Source of the DNA: UMGS363 sp051881775
Lineage (GTDB): Bacteria > Bacillota > Clostridia > Oscillospirales > Ruminococcaceae
Assembly (NCBI GenBank): GCA_051881775.1
Contig: JBJEQN010000093.1
Location: 1 to 39,711 of the forward strand
Length of the DNA stretch: 39,711 nt
Reading direction: 5' to 3'
A program made the translations under genes and the position numbers. Below, in pieces: positions 16,404-24,715 of the stretch; the stretch's first letter is position 1; every line of letters begins with the position of its first letter. The notes beneath the pieces were generated by a model. It was not told the DNA's origin. It searched no databases and worked only from the letters and a program-made list of their open reading frames with translations.

Positions 16404-16564
16404 AAAACGGGGCTGTTGCACGTTAATTAAAAATTTATAAAATCACGGGCGGATAATATCCGCCCCTACATAAAACTGCGTATTTTAGCGCAGTTATCTT
16501 GTAGGGGCGGCTATCAGCCGCCCGTCTTTGTTATAAATTTATTAACGTGCAACAGCCCCGTTTT
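16404..16564. repeat. MITE-like palindromic element, complete copy
   Basis: This 161-bp element has perfect 24-bp terminal inverted repeats (16404-16427 and 16541-16564), extended imperfectly inward by a TTTATAA block. Inside are a GGGCGG/CCGCCC hairpin at each side, a central stem around 16475-16496, and an inverted CCGCCCCTAC/GTAGGGGCGG pair, so the whole element folds on itself. It contains no coding frame. It sits between two convergent genes, and each outer end runs into a T tract in either direction, so it could also serve as a bidirectional terminator. A second, truncated copy starts at 39656. Confidence 0.85.
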
Positions 16565-16626
16565 ATACTGATCTTTAATCATCCTAAAGCTATTGGCAAA
16601 GCCGTTGGGAAATAAATATGTACCTC

Positions 16627-18819
16627 TCATTCCGCAGGAACAAAATTTGCCGGCATAATATCCGTGCCGCTGTATTCAAAAAACGCAAAGTACCTTTCCG
16701 AATCATGATATATGCTTGCAGCAATGTATTTATCTGCGACAGTCCATAACGACGGCTCAATACCCTCGTCGGCATAGAGCCTGCCCGGTTCGGAGCCGAG
16801 AAACTTGCTGCTGCAAAGCAAGCTGTCCGAAAGCTCATCGGGAACGACGTAGTTTTCTTCCAAAAATACAATGTTTCCGCTTTCTTTGCTGCGATAACAG
16901 AACTCCCGGTATTTCGTTACAAAATAAACTCCGTCCGCAGTTCCGGTGATCTTACTCATTGAATATTCGCCGTGCAGCAAGTGCATTCCGTTCTCATCTG
17001 CCGCATATGCAGCTGCGTGTTCATACGGAAAAACAATATTTATATTTATCATGACCTCTCCGTCCTCAAATTCAACAAGCTGAATGCTTGTTTCGCCCTC
17101 ATCGGAACGCAGGAGAGAAGCTGCGCCGTCGGAATTTACATATACCGTATAGGTGACCGGCGTTACCCTGCTGGTCTTTACTCCGTCACTTTCATACTGA
17201 TACATCTCAAATTTGGGCAGTATCTCCGCTATAATGTATTCGTCGGCTCCGTCACCGTCAAGATCCAGTTTGTAAGCCTTGTCAAATATTATATTCGGTT
17301 TTCCGCCGTTAAAATAATTTTCCTCGGGTCGGTAAGTTACCGTTCTTCCCGTCACGCTCCATTTTATCCTATATTGTCCGTCCGACACATATCCGTTTTC
17401 CGCCTGTATTTCGGTCATGCGGTAATCTTTGGACGACATAAGACAGTCTTCCGCTGCTTTTATAATATCTTCGGGTATATTTTCCGAGTTCCCAACCGCT
17501 TTGAATTCAGTTACAGCCTTCACATTTTCCGGCTGTGAAGCATAAACGTCCTCCGAAAGCCTGTCCGCATATTTTTCCGCTAAAATAAGATTTACCGCTT
17601 CGCCTCTTTCGCAGAATTCATAGTCTATGATACCGCCGTCAGACGGAACAAGTTTGCCGCCTTCATATATCATACCCGAAGGGAAAAAGCCGCCGGGACA
17701 GAAAGATAAAAGCCTTCCTCCCGTTACCGTCAAGGTTTTTTCAAGCTCCTCCGAGGAATCTATGGTTTTTCTGCCGTCTTCGGAATTGAGTTTTGTAAAT
17801 GCTTCGGAGCCGTAAATAAGCTCCGTAAGCGCTCCGCCGGCCTTAACGCCGTCTATACCAACATATTCCTTCAGCACATTGTCCCAGATAATAAGCCACG
17901 CTCCGGGAGCCTGAGCCATACTTTCCTCCAAAGCAAGCCCCTGCTTGCTTCCTACATGGAAAGAATAATGCTTGCAGACCGCCTTTCCGCTTTCAACAGC
18001 AAATATCTCACCATGACTTGAACTGATATTGTTTCCGAAATCAAAGGCAGCATGAACAAAACCGCTGTATCTGATAAGAGAAAAAGTACAGGAAACACCA
18101 TAGGTAACGACCTCCGCTCCCCCGTCGGAACCAATAAACACAACATAATCGTTATAATATGTATTCCAGCTTGCCTCAAAATTAACGGAAGTCAGTACCG
18201 CAAAGCATTCCTTTCTGCCGTCGCCGTCAAAATCTTCATACGCTGCGCAGTTAAATCCTGCAGCAGGAAGCCCCTGTTCATTGATATACGGATTTGAGTA
18301 AGCCAAAGGCGGAATATCCTCCGCACCGTATACGAAATAGCCGTCCTCCCCCAGAACTGCGCCCTGCATTTCTCCGTAAAGCTCCGACATATATTCATCG
18401 CTCATAAGCGTTTCAACAGCCTTATCCCAAAGCTCCGTTCCGCATATGTCAATGAAATCGTCCTTGCTGCTTATTATCGAACTGTTGTCAAAGACCCATT
18501 CGGAAAATCTGCCCTTGTAAAATTCCTCGTCCGTTTCGCCATAGTTTTCCAACATTTTTCCGATCTCCGAAACATCGGAGTATATCACGGCAGCAGCTTC
18601 CGTTTCAGCCTCCATAACGGACGTTTCGCTTTCGGTCACACTTTCCGCTGTCTTTTCTTCGGACTGTGCTTCGGTCTGCGTTTCAACTTGTGTTTCGGTC
18701 TGTGTTTCGATAGAAACCTGCTCCGTTCCTGCATTAGTATCCGCCGTATCTGCGCAGGCAGCAAGCATTGAAGCCGCTAAAGCAGCCGCAGCCAGCGCCG
18801 CAATTTTCCTTTTTACCAT
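16627..18819 (-). CDS. Large lipoprotein with Asp-rich calcium-binding-like motifs
   Basis: This 730-aa protein has a signal peptide ending in LAAC (Cys22). A low-complexity Thr/Glu/Gln linker covers about 30-75, then a large extracellular part. Two DxDGDG-type motifs are seen, DFDGDGRKE at 196-204 and LDLDGDGADE at 518-527. They resemble FG-GAP/VCBS or dockerin-like calcium loops and suggest repeated beta-propeller-like modules. No catalytic motif is recognised, so the role is unknown; surface binding or sensing is possible. It has its own ribosome site (GGGGGCG) and lies downstream of the nrdR terminator. Confidence 0.8.
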   Translation of the reverse strand: MVKRKIAALAAAALAASMLAACADTADTNAGTEQVSIETQTETQVETQTEAQSEEKTAESVTESETSVMEAETEAAAVIYSDVSEIGKMLENYGETDEEFYKGRFSEWVFDNSSIISSKDDFIDICGTELWDKAVETLMSDEYMSELYGEMQGAVLGEDGYFVYGAEDIPPLAYSNPYINEQGLPAAGFNCAAYEDFDGDGRKECFAVLTSVNFEASWNTYYNDYVVFIGSDGGAEVVTYGVSCTFSLIRYSGFVHAAFDFGNNISSSHGEIFAVESGKAVCKHYSFHVGSKQGLALEESMAQAPGAWLIIWDNVLKEYVGIDGVKAGGALTELIYGSEAFTKLNSEDGRKTIDSSEELEKTLTVTGGRLLSFCPGGFFPSGMIYEGGKLVPSDGGIIDYEFCERGEAVNLILAEKYADRLSEDVYASQPENVKAVTEFKAVGNSENIPEDIIKAAEDCLMSSKDYRMTEIQAENGYVSDGQYRIKWSVTGRTVTYRPEENYFNGGKPNIIFDKAYKLDLDGDGADEYIIAEILPKFEMYQYESDGVKTSRVTPVTYTVYVNSDGAASLLRSDEGETSIQLVEFEDGEVMININIVFPYEHAAAYAADENGMHLLHGEYSMSKITGTADGVYFVTKYREFCYRSKESGNIVFLEENYVVPDELSDSLLCSSKFLGSEPGRLYADEGIEPSLWTVADKYIAASIYHDSERYFAFFEYSGTDIMPANFVPAE

Positions 18820-18867
18820 ATAAACGCCCCCATTTTGTTATTTTTTTGCCGCCAATATCCCACAAAA

Positions 18868-18910
18868 GCGTTATTCCGCACCGCTCCCAAGGAACAGCAC
18901 GGAATAACGC
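18868..18910 (-). terminator. Terminator of nrdR
   Basis: A perfect 11-bp stem (18868-18878 with 18900-18910) with a 21-base loop is followed on the minus strand by TTTT. It lies 47 bases after the nrdR stop. Confidence 0.8.
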
Positions 18911-18956
18911 CGAAAAATATTTTCAAGGAAATTTCCCTTTATAAAAGCTCATTCAC

Positions 18957-19421
18957 TCAGTCCCCCGAGGAACTCTCCGTATGCTTTAATTCCGAAATAA
19001 TGTCAATAAAGCTGTCAACATCGGCAAAATCCTTGTAAACCGAGGCAAAGCGGACGTAAGCCACCTGGTCAATGTCCTTCAGCGCAGCAAGCACCCTGTC
19101 GCCTATCTCGGAGGAAGTCACCTGGGTTATCATATTGTTGCCGTAATAGGATTCTATCTCGTCAACGATGCGGTTTATATCATCGGCGGAAACAGGACGC
19201 TTTTTCACCGCCACCGACATTCCCTGCACCAGCTTGTTCCTGTCGAATATCTCAACGGTGTTGTCCTTTTTCACCACCAGAAGCACAGGCATTTCAATGG
19301 TCTCGTATGTGGTGAACCGCTTTCCGCAGCTTGTACATTCCCTGCGGCGGCGCTTTCTTCCGTCCACAGAGCGTGAATCCATTACCTTCGTATCTTCAAA
19401 ACCGCAGAACGGACACCGCAT
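18957..19421 (-). CDS. nrdR: Transcriptional repressor NrdR
   Basis: NrdR represses ribonucleotide reductase genes in response to the (d)ATP level. The protein (154 aa, normal length) opens with the zinc finger CPFCG (Cys3, Cys6), the basic linker RSVDGRKRRRREC and CGKRFTTYE. An ATP-cone domain follows (VVKKDNTVEIFDRNKL onward). I placed the start at MRCPFCG because GGAGG lies 9 bases upstream; the frame is open to 19463 but that part is not typical. A perfect consensus promoter is just upstream. No ribonucleotide reductase gene is in this window. Confidence 0.97.
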   Translation of the reverse strand: MRCPFCGFEDTKVMDSRSVDGRKRRRRECTSCGKRFTTYETIEMPVLLVVKKDNTVEIFDRNKLVQGMSVAVKKRPVSADDINRIVDEIESYYGNNMITQVTSSEIGDRVLAALKDIDQVAYVRFASVYKDFADVDSFIDIISELKHTESSSGD

Positions 19422-19463
19422 AAAAATACCTCCGACCTGTAATATACTATTTATATCGTACAT

Positions 19464-19492
19464 ATTATATCAGAAAAGCCTTTATTTGTCAA
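19464..19492 (-). promoter_or_regulatory. Sigma-A promoter of nrdR
   Basis: TTGACA (19487-19492) and TATAAT (19464-19469) on the minus strand are exactly 17 bases apart, 43 bases before the nrdR start. A 9-4-9 perfect palindrome at 19501-19522 lies 8 bases beyond the -35 box. Confidence 0.9.
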
Positions 19493-19613
19493 TACTCTGT
19501 GTATATTTTCCGCAAAATATACCTTAAAAGGGCAGCTTTTGTTTTGAACTTTGCTTATTATGTTATTTTAAGGCTCTTTATTTTGACAATTGCTACAAAA
19601 TAAAGCGATTTTC

Positions 19614-19642
19614 TTGACTAATTGCAAAAAAAGGTGTATAGT
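19614..19642 (+). promoter_or_regulatory. Sigma-A promoter of the sortase operon
   Basis: TTGACT (19614-19619) and TATAGT (19637-19642) are 17 bases apart, 77 bases before the first sortase ATG. A similar TTGACAATTGC element at 19583 precedes it without a clear -10 box. Confidence 0.75.
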
Positions 19643-19719
19643 ATTATTATCAATAAGTATAAGCAGAAATATGCCTGTACCGATTGAAACAGCATTTAGT
19701 TAGGAACTGATAATAAATT

Positions 19720-20676
19720 ATGGCACTTTCCCGTTCGGCTCAGAAAGCCTACAAAAAGGCGATGAAGGAAAAGAAAAAACGCCGCAGAGGTCACTGGCTC
19801 CTTATCCAAAAAGGCGACAGCGCAAAGGAAATAGCAAGCAAAATTTTCACTCAGCTTGCCCTTATCGTCCTCATCGGCTGTATAGGAATACTTTTAAACG
19901 AGCTTCGCCTTTCCCTCAGCGCAAAATTTCTCAACAGCTCCCTCCAGGACATCTTTGTAAGCTTCGGCGGCGACAACGGCGGAGAACTGACAGGCAGCGC
20001 ACAGCAGCTTCTTGAAATAAACGGCGATACCGTAGGCTGGGTGCAGATAGATGATACAAACATCTCCCTGCCCGTTGTCCAGAAAAAGACCTCCGACGGC
20101 AACGAGTATTACCTTACCCGTGCATTTGACGGCAGCAAGAACAAGGCGGGAACGATCTTTCTTGATTACCGTGCCACGCTTAACGCCAAGGAACGCTCGG
20201 ACAACCTTGTACTTTACGGTCATAACCAAAAGGACAAGACCATGTTCGGTGACCTTGCTTATTACAAGCACGACCTTGAATATTACAAGGCGCACCCCGT
20301 TATAAAGTTCAGCTCAAATTACACCACAGATGTGTACAAGATAATAGCCTGCTTCGTTACTCCCGTTCTTCCCGAACAGACAAGCGACGGCGTTATCTTC
20401 GATTATCACAACTATATCAATTTCGGTTCACGGGACAAGTACGACAGCTTTATTAACAACGTTATGGAAAGGACGCAGATAATAACGGGAGTGGACGTCC
20501 GGTACGGCGACCAGTTCCTTACCCTTTCCACCTGCTCCAACGAATTTGAACCGTCACGCTTCGTAGTTATCGCAAGGCGTACCCGAAAGGACGAGGACCC
20601 GTCTGTGGACGTTTCCGCAGCGTATGTCAACGAAAACGCAAAGCAGCCCGAGTGGAACGTTATTTACGGCAGATAA
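19720..20676 (+). CDS. srtB: Class B sortase (first of four)
   Basis: This membrane cysteine transpeptidase, of the type that links secreted proteins to cell wall or pilus partners, is 318 aa. A very basic cytoplasmic N-terminus comes first (about 1-40, with KGDS at 31-34), then one transmembrane helix (about 43-62). The extracellular sortase domain has the catalytic triad His168 (LYGHNQ), Cys272 (TLSTCS) and Arg280 (SRFVV). TLSTC and the inserted helix region favour class B. It is the first gene of an operon behind its own promoter; the ribosome site (AGGAA) is weak and distant. Its substrate motif is not known. Confidence 0.93.
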   Translation: MALSRSAQKAYKKAMKEKKKRRRGHWLLIQKGDSAKEIASKIFTQLALIVLIGCIGILLNELRLSLSAKFLNSSLQDIFVSFGGDNGGELTGSAQQLLEINGDTVGWVQIDDTNISLPVVQKKTSDGNEYYLTRAFDGSKNKAGTIFLDYRATLNAKERSDNLVLYGHNQKDKTMFGDLAYYKHDLEYYKAHPVIKFSSNYTTDVYKIIACFVTPVLPEQTSDGVIFDYHNYINFGSRDKYDSFINNVMERTQIITGVDVRYGDQFLTLSTCSNEFEPSRFVVIARRTRKDEDPSVDVSAAYVNENAKQPEWNVIYGR

Positions 20677-20698
20677 AATATCCAACCAGAGGTAAAAT

Positions 20699-21685
20699 AT
20701 GTCAGAACACAGCAAAAACGAGAGCTTTTTAAAAAAATTCATACCCTCCAAAGGCGATTCCGCCAAAACGAAAGCAGGAAAAATAGTGTTTCTTGCCGCT
20801 CTTGTAATACTTATCGTTTCAATAATAATCCTTGCCAACTATTTTGTTGAGCAAAGCAGAAATAAGGAGCTTATAGACAACCTTATCGAGGAGCATACCA
20901 CCGTTATAACTCCTGCAACTACCGTTCCCCCCGAAACGGAGAGCGAAATTACCACAACCACAGAGCCGCCTCCGCTTGTAACTCTTGCAAGCATGGAGCA
21001 GCTCCTTGCGGACAACCCCGACACCGCCGGCTGGATAAAGGTTGACGGCACATATATCGATAACGTTGTCGTTCAGGCGGCTGACAACGACTATTACCTT
21101 AACAGAAATTTCTACGGCGAAAAATCCCAGCCGGGCACCATTTTTGCCGATTACCGCTGCACCGTCAACGATTATAACGACAAGCAGAGCGACAATATCA
21201 TTCTCTACGGTCACAACCAGCGTGACGGCACAATGTTCGGTACGCTGAACAAATACAAGATAAAGTCCGGCAACACCCAAAACTTCGACTTTTATCTTGA
21301 ACACCCAACGTTTACATTCTCAAATCTTTATGAGGAGTATACATACAAAATAATTGCCTGCTTCATTATCGAAGTAGAACCCCGTCAGACCAGAGACGGA
21401 GTGATCTTCGACTACCACAACTTCATCAGATTCGGCACAAAGCGCCCCTACCAGACCTTTATCGACAACGTTATGGAGCGTACTGCCATAAATACAGGTG
21501 TGGATGTGGAAGAAGGCGACAAGTTCCTTACTCTTTCCACCTGCTCCAACGAATTTGAGCCTTCTCGCTTTGTAGTTATAGGCAGGCGTGTAAGAGACGG
21601 CGAATCTCCCGAGGTGGACACCTCCAAAGCCTCCATCAACGAAAACGCCAAGGAACCCGATCTTAATTTTATATATAACCAGTAA
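20699..21685 (+). CDS. srtB: Class B sortase (second of four)
   Basis: This 328-aa protein has a short cytoplasmic tail with IPSKGDS at about 15-21 and a transmembrane helix at about 29-50. A Thr/Pro/Glu-rich extracellular linker (about 67-95) connects to a sortase domain with His172 (LYGHNQ), Cys282 (TLSTCS) and Arg290. Its catalytic domain is closest to that of the first sortase (shared TLSTCSNEFEPSRFVVI and INENAK stretches), so they look like recent duplicates. It is spaced 22 bases after the first and 14 before the third. Confidence 0.93.
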   Translation: MSEHSKNESFLKKFIPSKGDSAKTKAGKIVFLAALVILIVSIIILANYFVEQSRNKELIDNLIEEHTTVITPATTVPPETESEITTTTEPPPLVTLASMEQLLADNPDTAGWIKVDGTYIDNVVVQAADNDYYLNRNFYGEKSQPGTIFADYRCTVNDYNDKQSDNIILYGHNQRDGTMFGTLNKYKIKSGNTQNFDFYLEHPTFTFSNLYEEYTYKIIACFIIEVEPRQTRDGVIFDYHNFIRFGTKRPYQTFIDNVMERTAINTGVDVEEGDKFLTLSTCSNEFEPSRFVVIGRRVRDGESPEVDTSKASINENAKEPDLNFIYNQ

Positions 21686-21699
21686 TAGAGGAATAATTA

Positions 21700-23625
21700 A
21701 TGTCTGAAAGATCCAAAGACGGCGGCAAAGAATATACCGTCGATGAAATCCTTGCGGAATTCGACCACAAGCAGGAGCCTGAAGCCGATACCGCAAAACA
21801 GGGAAACGATATTACCGAAACCTTAAATACAGAAACCCCCGATGCACCCGAAGAAAACGCAGACGATGAAACCGAGATAAACGAAGTCACAGAGCCTGTT
21901 TTTGAAAGCAAGCCGGAATCCGTTATTTCGGGAATAACTCCTGCCGATACCTTCGGAGCAAAGGCTGAACACCTTACCCCGGAAGAGCTTTTCTCCCCAG
22001 AAACGGAGGAAACGGAGGAAACGGAAAAAGAGGACGTCATAGAGACAGCCGCAGAACTGGCTGACGAAGCAATGACGGAATGGAACGACATCGCTGTTAT
22101 CCCCGATGAAGAGGCTTTCCCCGAACCGCAGGAGCTTGAAGAAGACATCGTACCGGAAGAAGAAAGGGAAGCCGCTCTTGCAGCAGACACCCCCAACGAA
22201 GACCCCGAGATCATTTCCGACGAGGAAGAGGAAGACGCCGAACCTGCCGAGGATGATACTCCCGAGGAACAGGAAAAAACTGCGGAAGGAGCTCCCGAAA
22301 GCGTCACTTCGGACGATAAAGGCGGCGAAGCACCGCAGGAAAACGACCAAGCCGAAAAACGCAGCTTTATTCAGGGCATCATTCCCTGGAAAGGCGACAG
22401 CGTTTTTGAAATAATCAGAAAGATCATCTTCATTGCTGCAGTTGTCGTGTTCATAGGCGCAGGAATAATGCTTATAAGCACCCTTGTGCAGTCAAGCAGA
22501 GCCGTAAGCGACCTTGCGGACATAAAAGAGGTCGTTACAACCACCGCCGTTACCACTATCGACAGCGACGGAAACGTTATAACGGTCGCTCCCACAGAGG
22601 AAGACGAGCTCAGACATAACCTTGACGTTATGAAGTATTACAAGGACATCAGCGAGGACGTTGTAGGCTTTATCGAGCTTGAAGGCTGCGATATTTACCA
22701 GCCTGTAGTTCAGGGCGAAGACAACGAATACTACCTTAAGCATACATATTACGGCGAATCCAACAAGGGCGGCGCTATTTTCGCCGATTACCGCTGCCGC
22801 ATCGAGGACGATTATATGTCCCCGAATATAGTCCTCTACGGTCACAATCAGGAGGACGGCACAATGTTCGGCAACCTCAAGGAGTATAAGCAGAACCTTG
22901 AATTCTATGCCGCAAACCCCACAGTTACCTTCCGCACCGAAGCAGGCGTCGGAACATACCTTATTTACGGCTTTTTCGTTACCAACGCCCTTGCAAATCA
23001 GGACAGCAACGGCGAGGTGTTCCATTACCATGATTATATCGAGGTAATGAATGACGAAAGCACGTTTAACTGGTATCTCGGCGAAGTGCAGAGGCGCAAT
23101 CAGATAATTTCCCCCGTTGATGTGGAATTTGGCGACCAGCTTCTCTGCCTTTCCACCTGTTCAAACGAGTTCTCCAATTCAAGATTTGTTGTTTTCGCAA
23201 GAAAGCTCCGTGAGGGCGAGTCTGTTTCCGACTATGATTTCTCCGAGACCTACTTCAATCCCAACGCAAAGGGCGTAGACTGGGATGCTATACTTTCCGG
23301 CGAAACTACGACCGCTGCGGAAGACGAGACCTCCGATGAAGAGGAAGAAGAAACATCGGAAGAGGAGCCTGAGGAAGAAACGGAAGAGGTAACAGAGGAA
23401 ACAACTCTTGTTCCCGAAACCGAAGAAACGACCACAACTCCCGAAACTACAGAAGAGACCTCAAAGACCAAGCGTGTGGACCGTACAAAGACAAGCTACG
23501 TCCATACTACCTCTACATGGGGCACTACAGCAGAAACGGAAGCCACCACAGAAGTCCCGGAAACAGAAGAAAGCGATACAACTACCGAAACAGGCGGCGT
23601 TTCACAAACCGAAAATCAGTCTTAA
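21700..23625 (+). CDS. srtB: Class B sortase with long acidic N- and C-terminal extensions (third of four)
   Basis: At 641 aa this is about twice the usual size. Residues 1-220 are highly acidic and lie before the only transmembrane helix (about 242-262), so they are predicted to be cytoplasmic. They open with EYTVDEILAEFD, which looks like a short linear motif. IIPWKGDS at 227-234 repeats the juxtamembrane motif of the sister sortases. The sortase domain has His382, Cys487 and Arg495. Residues 535-641 are an extracellular Thr/Glu-rich tail without a recognised sorting signal or second membrane helix. The acidic tail may bind a cytoplasmic partner (inference). Confidence 0.9.
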   Translation: MSERSKDGGKEYTVDEILAEFDHKQEPEADTAKQGNDITETLNTETPDAPEENADDETEINEVTEPVFESKPESVISGITPADTFGAKAEHLTPEELFSPETEETEETEKEDVIETAAELADEAMTEWNDIAVIPDEEAFPEPQELEEDIVPEEEREAALAADTPNEDPEIISDEEEEDAEPAEDDTPEEQEKTAEGAPESVTSDDKGGEAPQENDQAEKRSFIQGIIPWKGDSVFEIIRKIIFIAAVVVFIGAGIMLISTLVQSSRAVSDLADIKEVVTTTAVTTIDSDGNVITVAPTEEDELRHNLDVMKYYKDISEDVVGFIELEGCDIYQPVVQGEDNEYYLKHTYYGESNKGGAIFADYRCRIEDDYMSPNIVLYGHNQEDGTMFGNLKEYKQNLEFYAANPTVTFRTEAGVGTYLIYGFFVTNALANQDSNGEVFHYHDYIEVMNDESTFNWYLGEVQRRNQIISPVDVEFGDQLLCLSTCSNEFSNSRFVVFARKLREGESVSDYDFSETYFNPNAKGVDWDAILSGETTTAAEDETSDEEEEETSEEEPEEETEEVTEETTLVPETEETTTTPETTEETSKTKRVDRTKTSYVHTTSTWGTTAETEATTEVPETEESDTTTETGGVSQTENQS

Positions 23626-23638
23626 AGGAGTTTTATAG

Positions 23639-24691
23639 ATGGCAATAGCCGATGAAGCCAAAAAGCCGCAGCACTTCAAGGAAACTGCGAAAAGCCCAAA
23701 AAAGAAAAAAAGCTTTTCCGAGGCGTTTATCCCCCACAAAGGCGATTCAAAAAAGGAAATAACCAGCAAGATCATTTCCCTTGTTTCGATCGTTGTCCTT
23801 GTAGTGTGCTTAGCAATTTTGGCGGTATATTTCTACCAGCAGTTTGAAGCCAAGCAGAATAACAAAAACATCAAGGTAATATACAATCAGGCGGTGAAGG
23901 ACAGCCAAAGCGCAGATGTTCCCTCGGGGGAAGATACACAGGAAAACGAACAAACTCCCGATGTGGTGCGTCCTCCCCTTACGGTATCCCCTGCCGCAGA
24001 GGAAATGCTTGCCATAAACAAGGATTATGTAGGCTATGTCTACATTCCCGACGTAATGAGCGAAGCGGTGGTGCAGACTACCGACAACGAGTATTACCTC
24101 AAGCATAATTTCTACGACCAGACCCGTTCCTGCGGTACAGTTTTTGCCGATTTCCGCAATAACGTCAGCGATTATTCCGACCTCCAGAGCGATAATATCA
24201 TTCTCTACGGTCACAATCAGCGTGACGGCACAATGTTCGGCAATATGGACTACTACAAATGGGATTACAAATACTGGCTCAAAAACCCCTTCATCTACTT
24301 TGACAATATCTACGAGAGCGGAACCTATGTAATAGTTTCCTCCTTCGTTATAAACACCGAGCCCGAGCATGACAACGGCAACGTTTTCGACTACAATAAT
24401 TTCATCAATTTCAAGGACAGCGGCGATTACACCTTTGAAAACTTCAAAAAGGAGATCACCGAAAGAAGCCACTTCATCACAGGCATCGACATTGACGAAA
24501 ACGACAAGTTCCTTACCCTTTCCACCTGCACCTATGAATGGGAACCTGCCCGTCATGTCATTGTTGCAAGAAAGCTCCGAAGCGGAGAAACAACCGATAA
24601 CATAGATACATCCAACTTTATGGTAAACTCCAATCCCAAGTGGCCCGCTATATATTATAAGTACAACGGCGGCTCATACATCGAACAATAA
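23639..24691 (+). CDS. srtB: Class B sortase (fourth of four)
   Basis: This 350-aa protein has a basic cytoplasmic tail with IPHKGDS at about 31-37, a transmembrane helix at about 44-66, and a sortase domain with His192 (LYGHNQ), Cys297 (TLSTCT) and Arg305 (ARHVIVA). It differs from the first two around the active cysteine (CTYEWEPARH against CSNEFEPSRF), so its substrate preference may differ. AAAGGAG precedes the ATG. It is 13 bases after the third sortase and 24 before the SpoIID-like gene. Confidence 0.93.
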   Translation: MAIADEAKKPQHFKETAKSPKKKKSFSEAFIPHKGDSKKEITSKIISLVSIVVLVVCLAILAVYFYQQFEAKQNNKNIKVIYNQAVKDSQSADVPSGEDTQENEQTPDVVRPPLTVSPAAEEMLAINKDYVGYVYIPDVMSEAVVQTTDNEYYLKHNFYDQTRSCGTVFADFRNNVSDYSDLQSDNIILYGHNQRDGTMFGNMDYYKWDYKYWLKNPFIYFDNIYESGTYVIVSSFVINTEPEHDNGNVFDYNNFINFKDSGDYTFENFKKEITERSHFITGIDIDENDKFLTLSTCTYEWEPARHVIVARKLRSGETTDNIDTSNFMVNSNPKWPAIYYKYNGGSYIEQ

Positions 24692-24715
24692 AACGACAAA
24701 AGAAAGGGAAAAAAT

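Noticed and set aside
16404..16564. CRISPR array or full insertion sequence
   Set aside because: The repeats are inverted, not regularly spaced direct repeats, and there is no transposase frame inside.
21669..22307. Ser-rich 212-aa open frame on the minus strand
   Set aside because: Antisense of the Glu/Asp-rich region of the third sortase, whose GAA/GAG codons read as Ser/Phe on the other strand.
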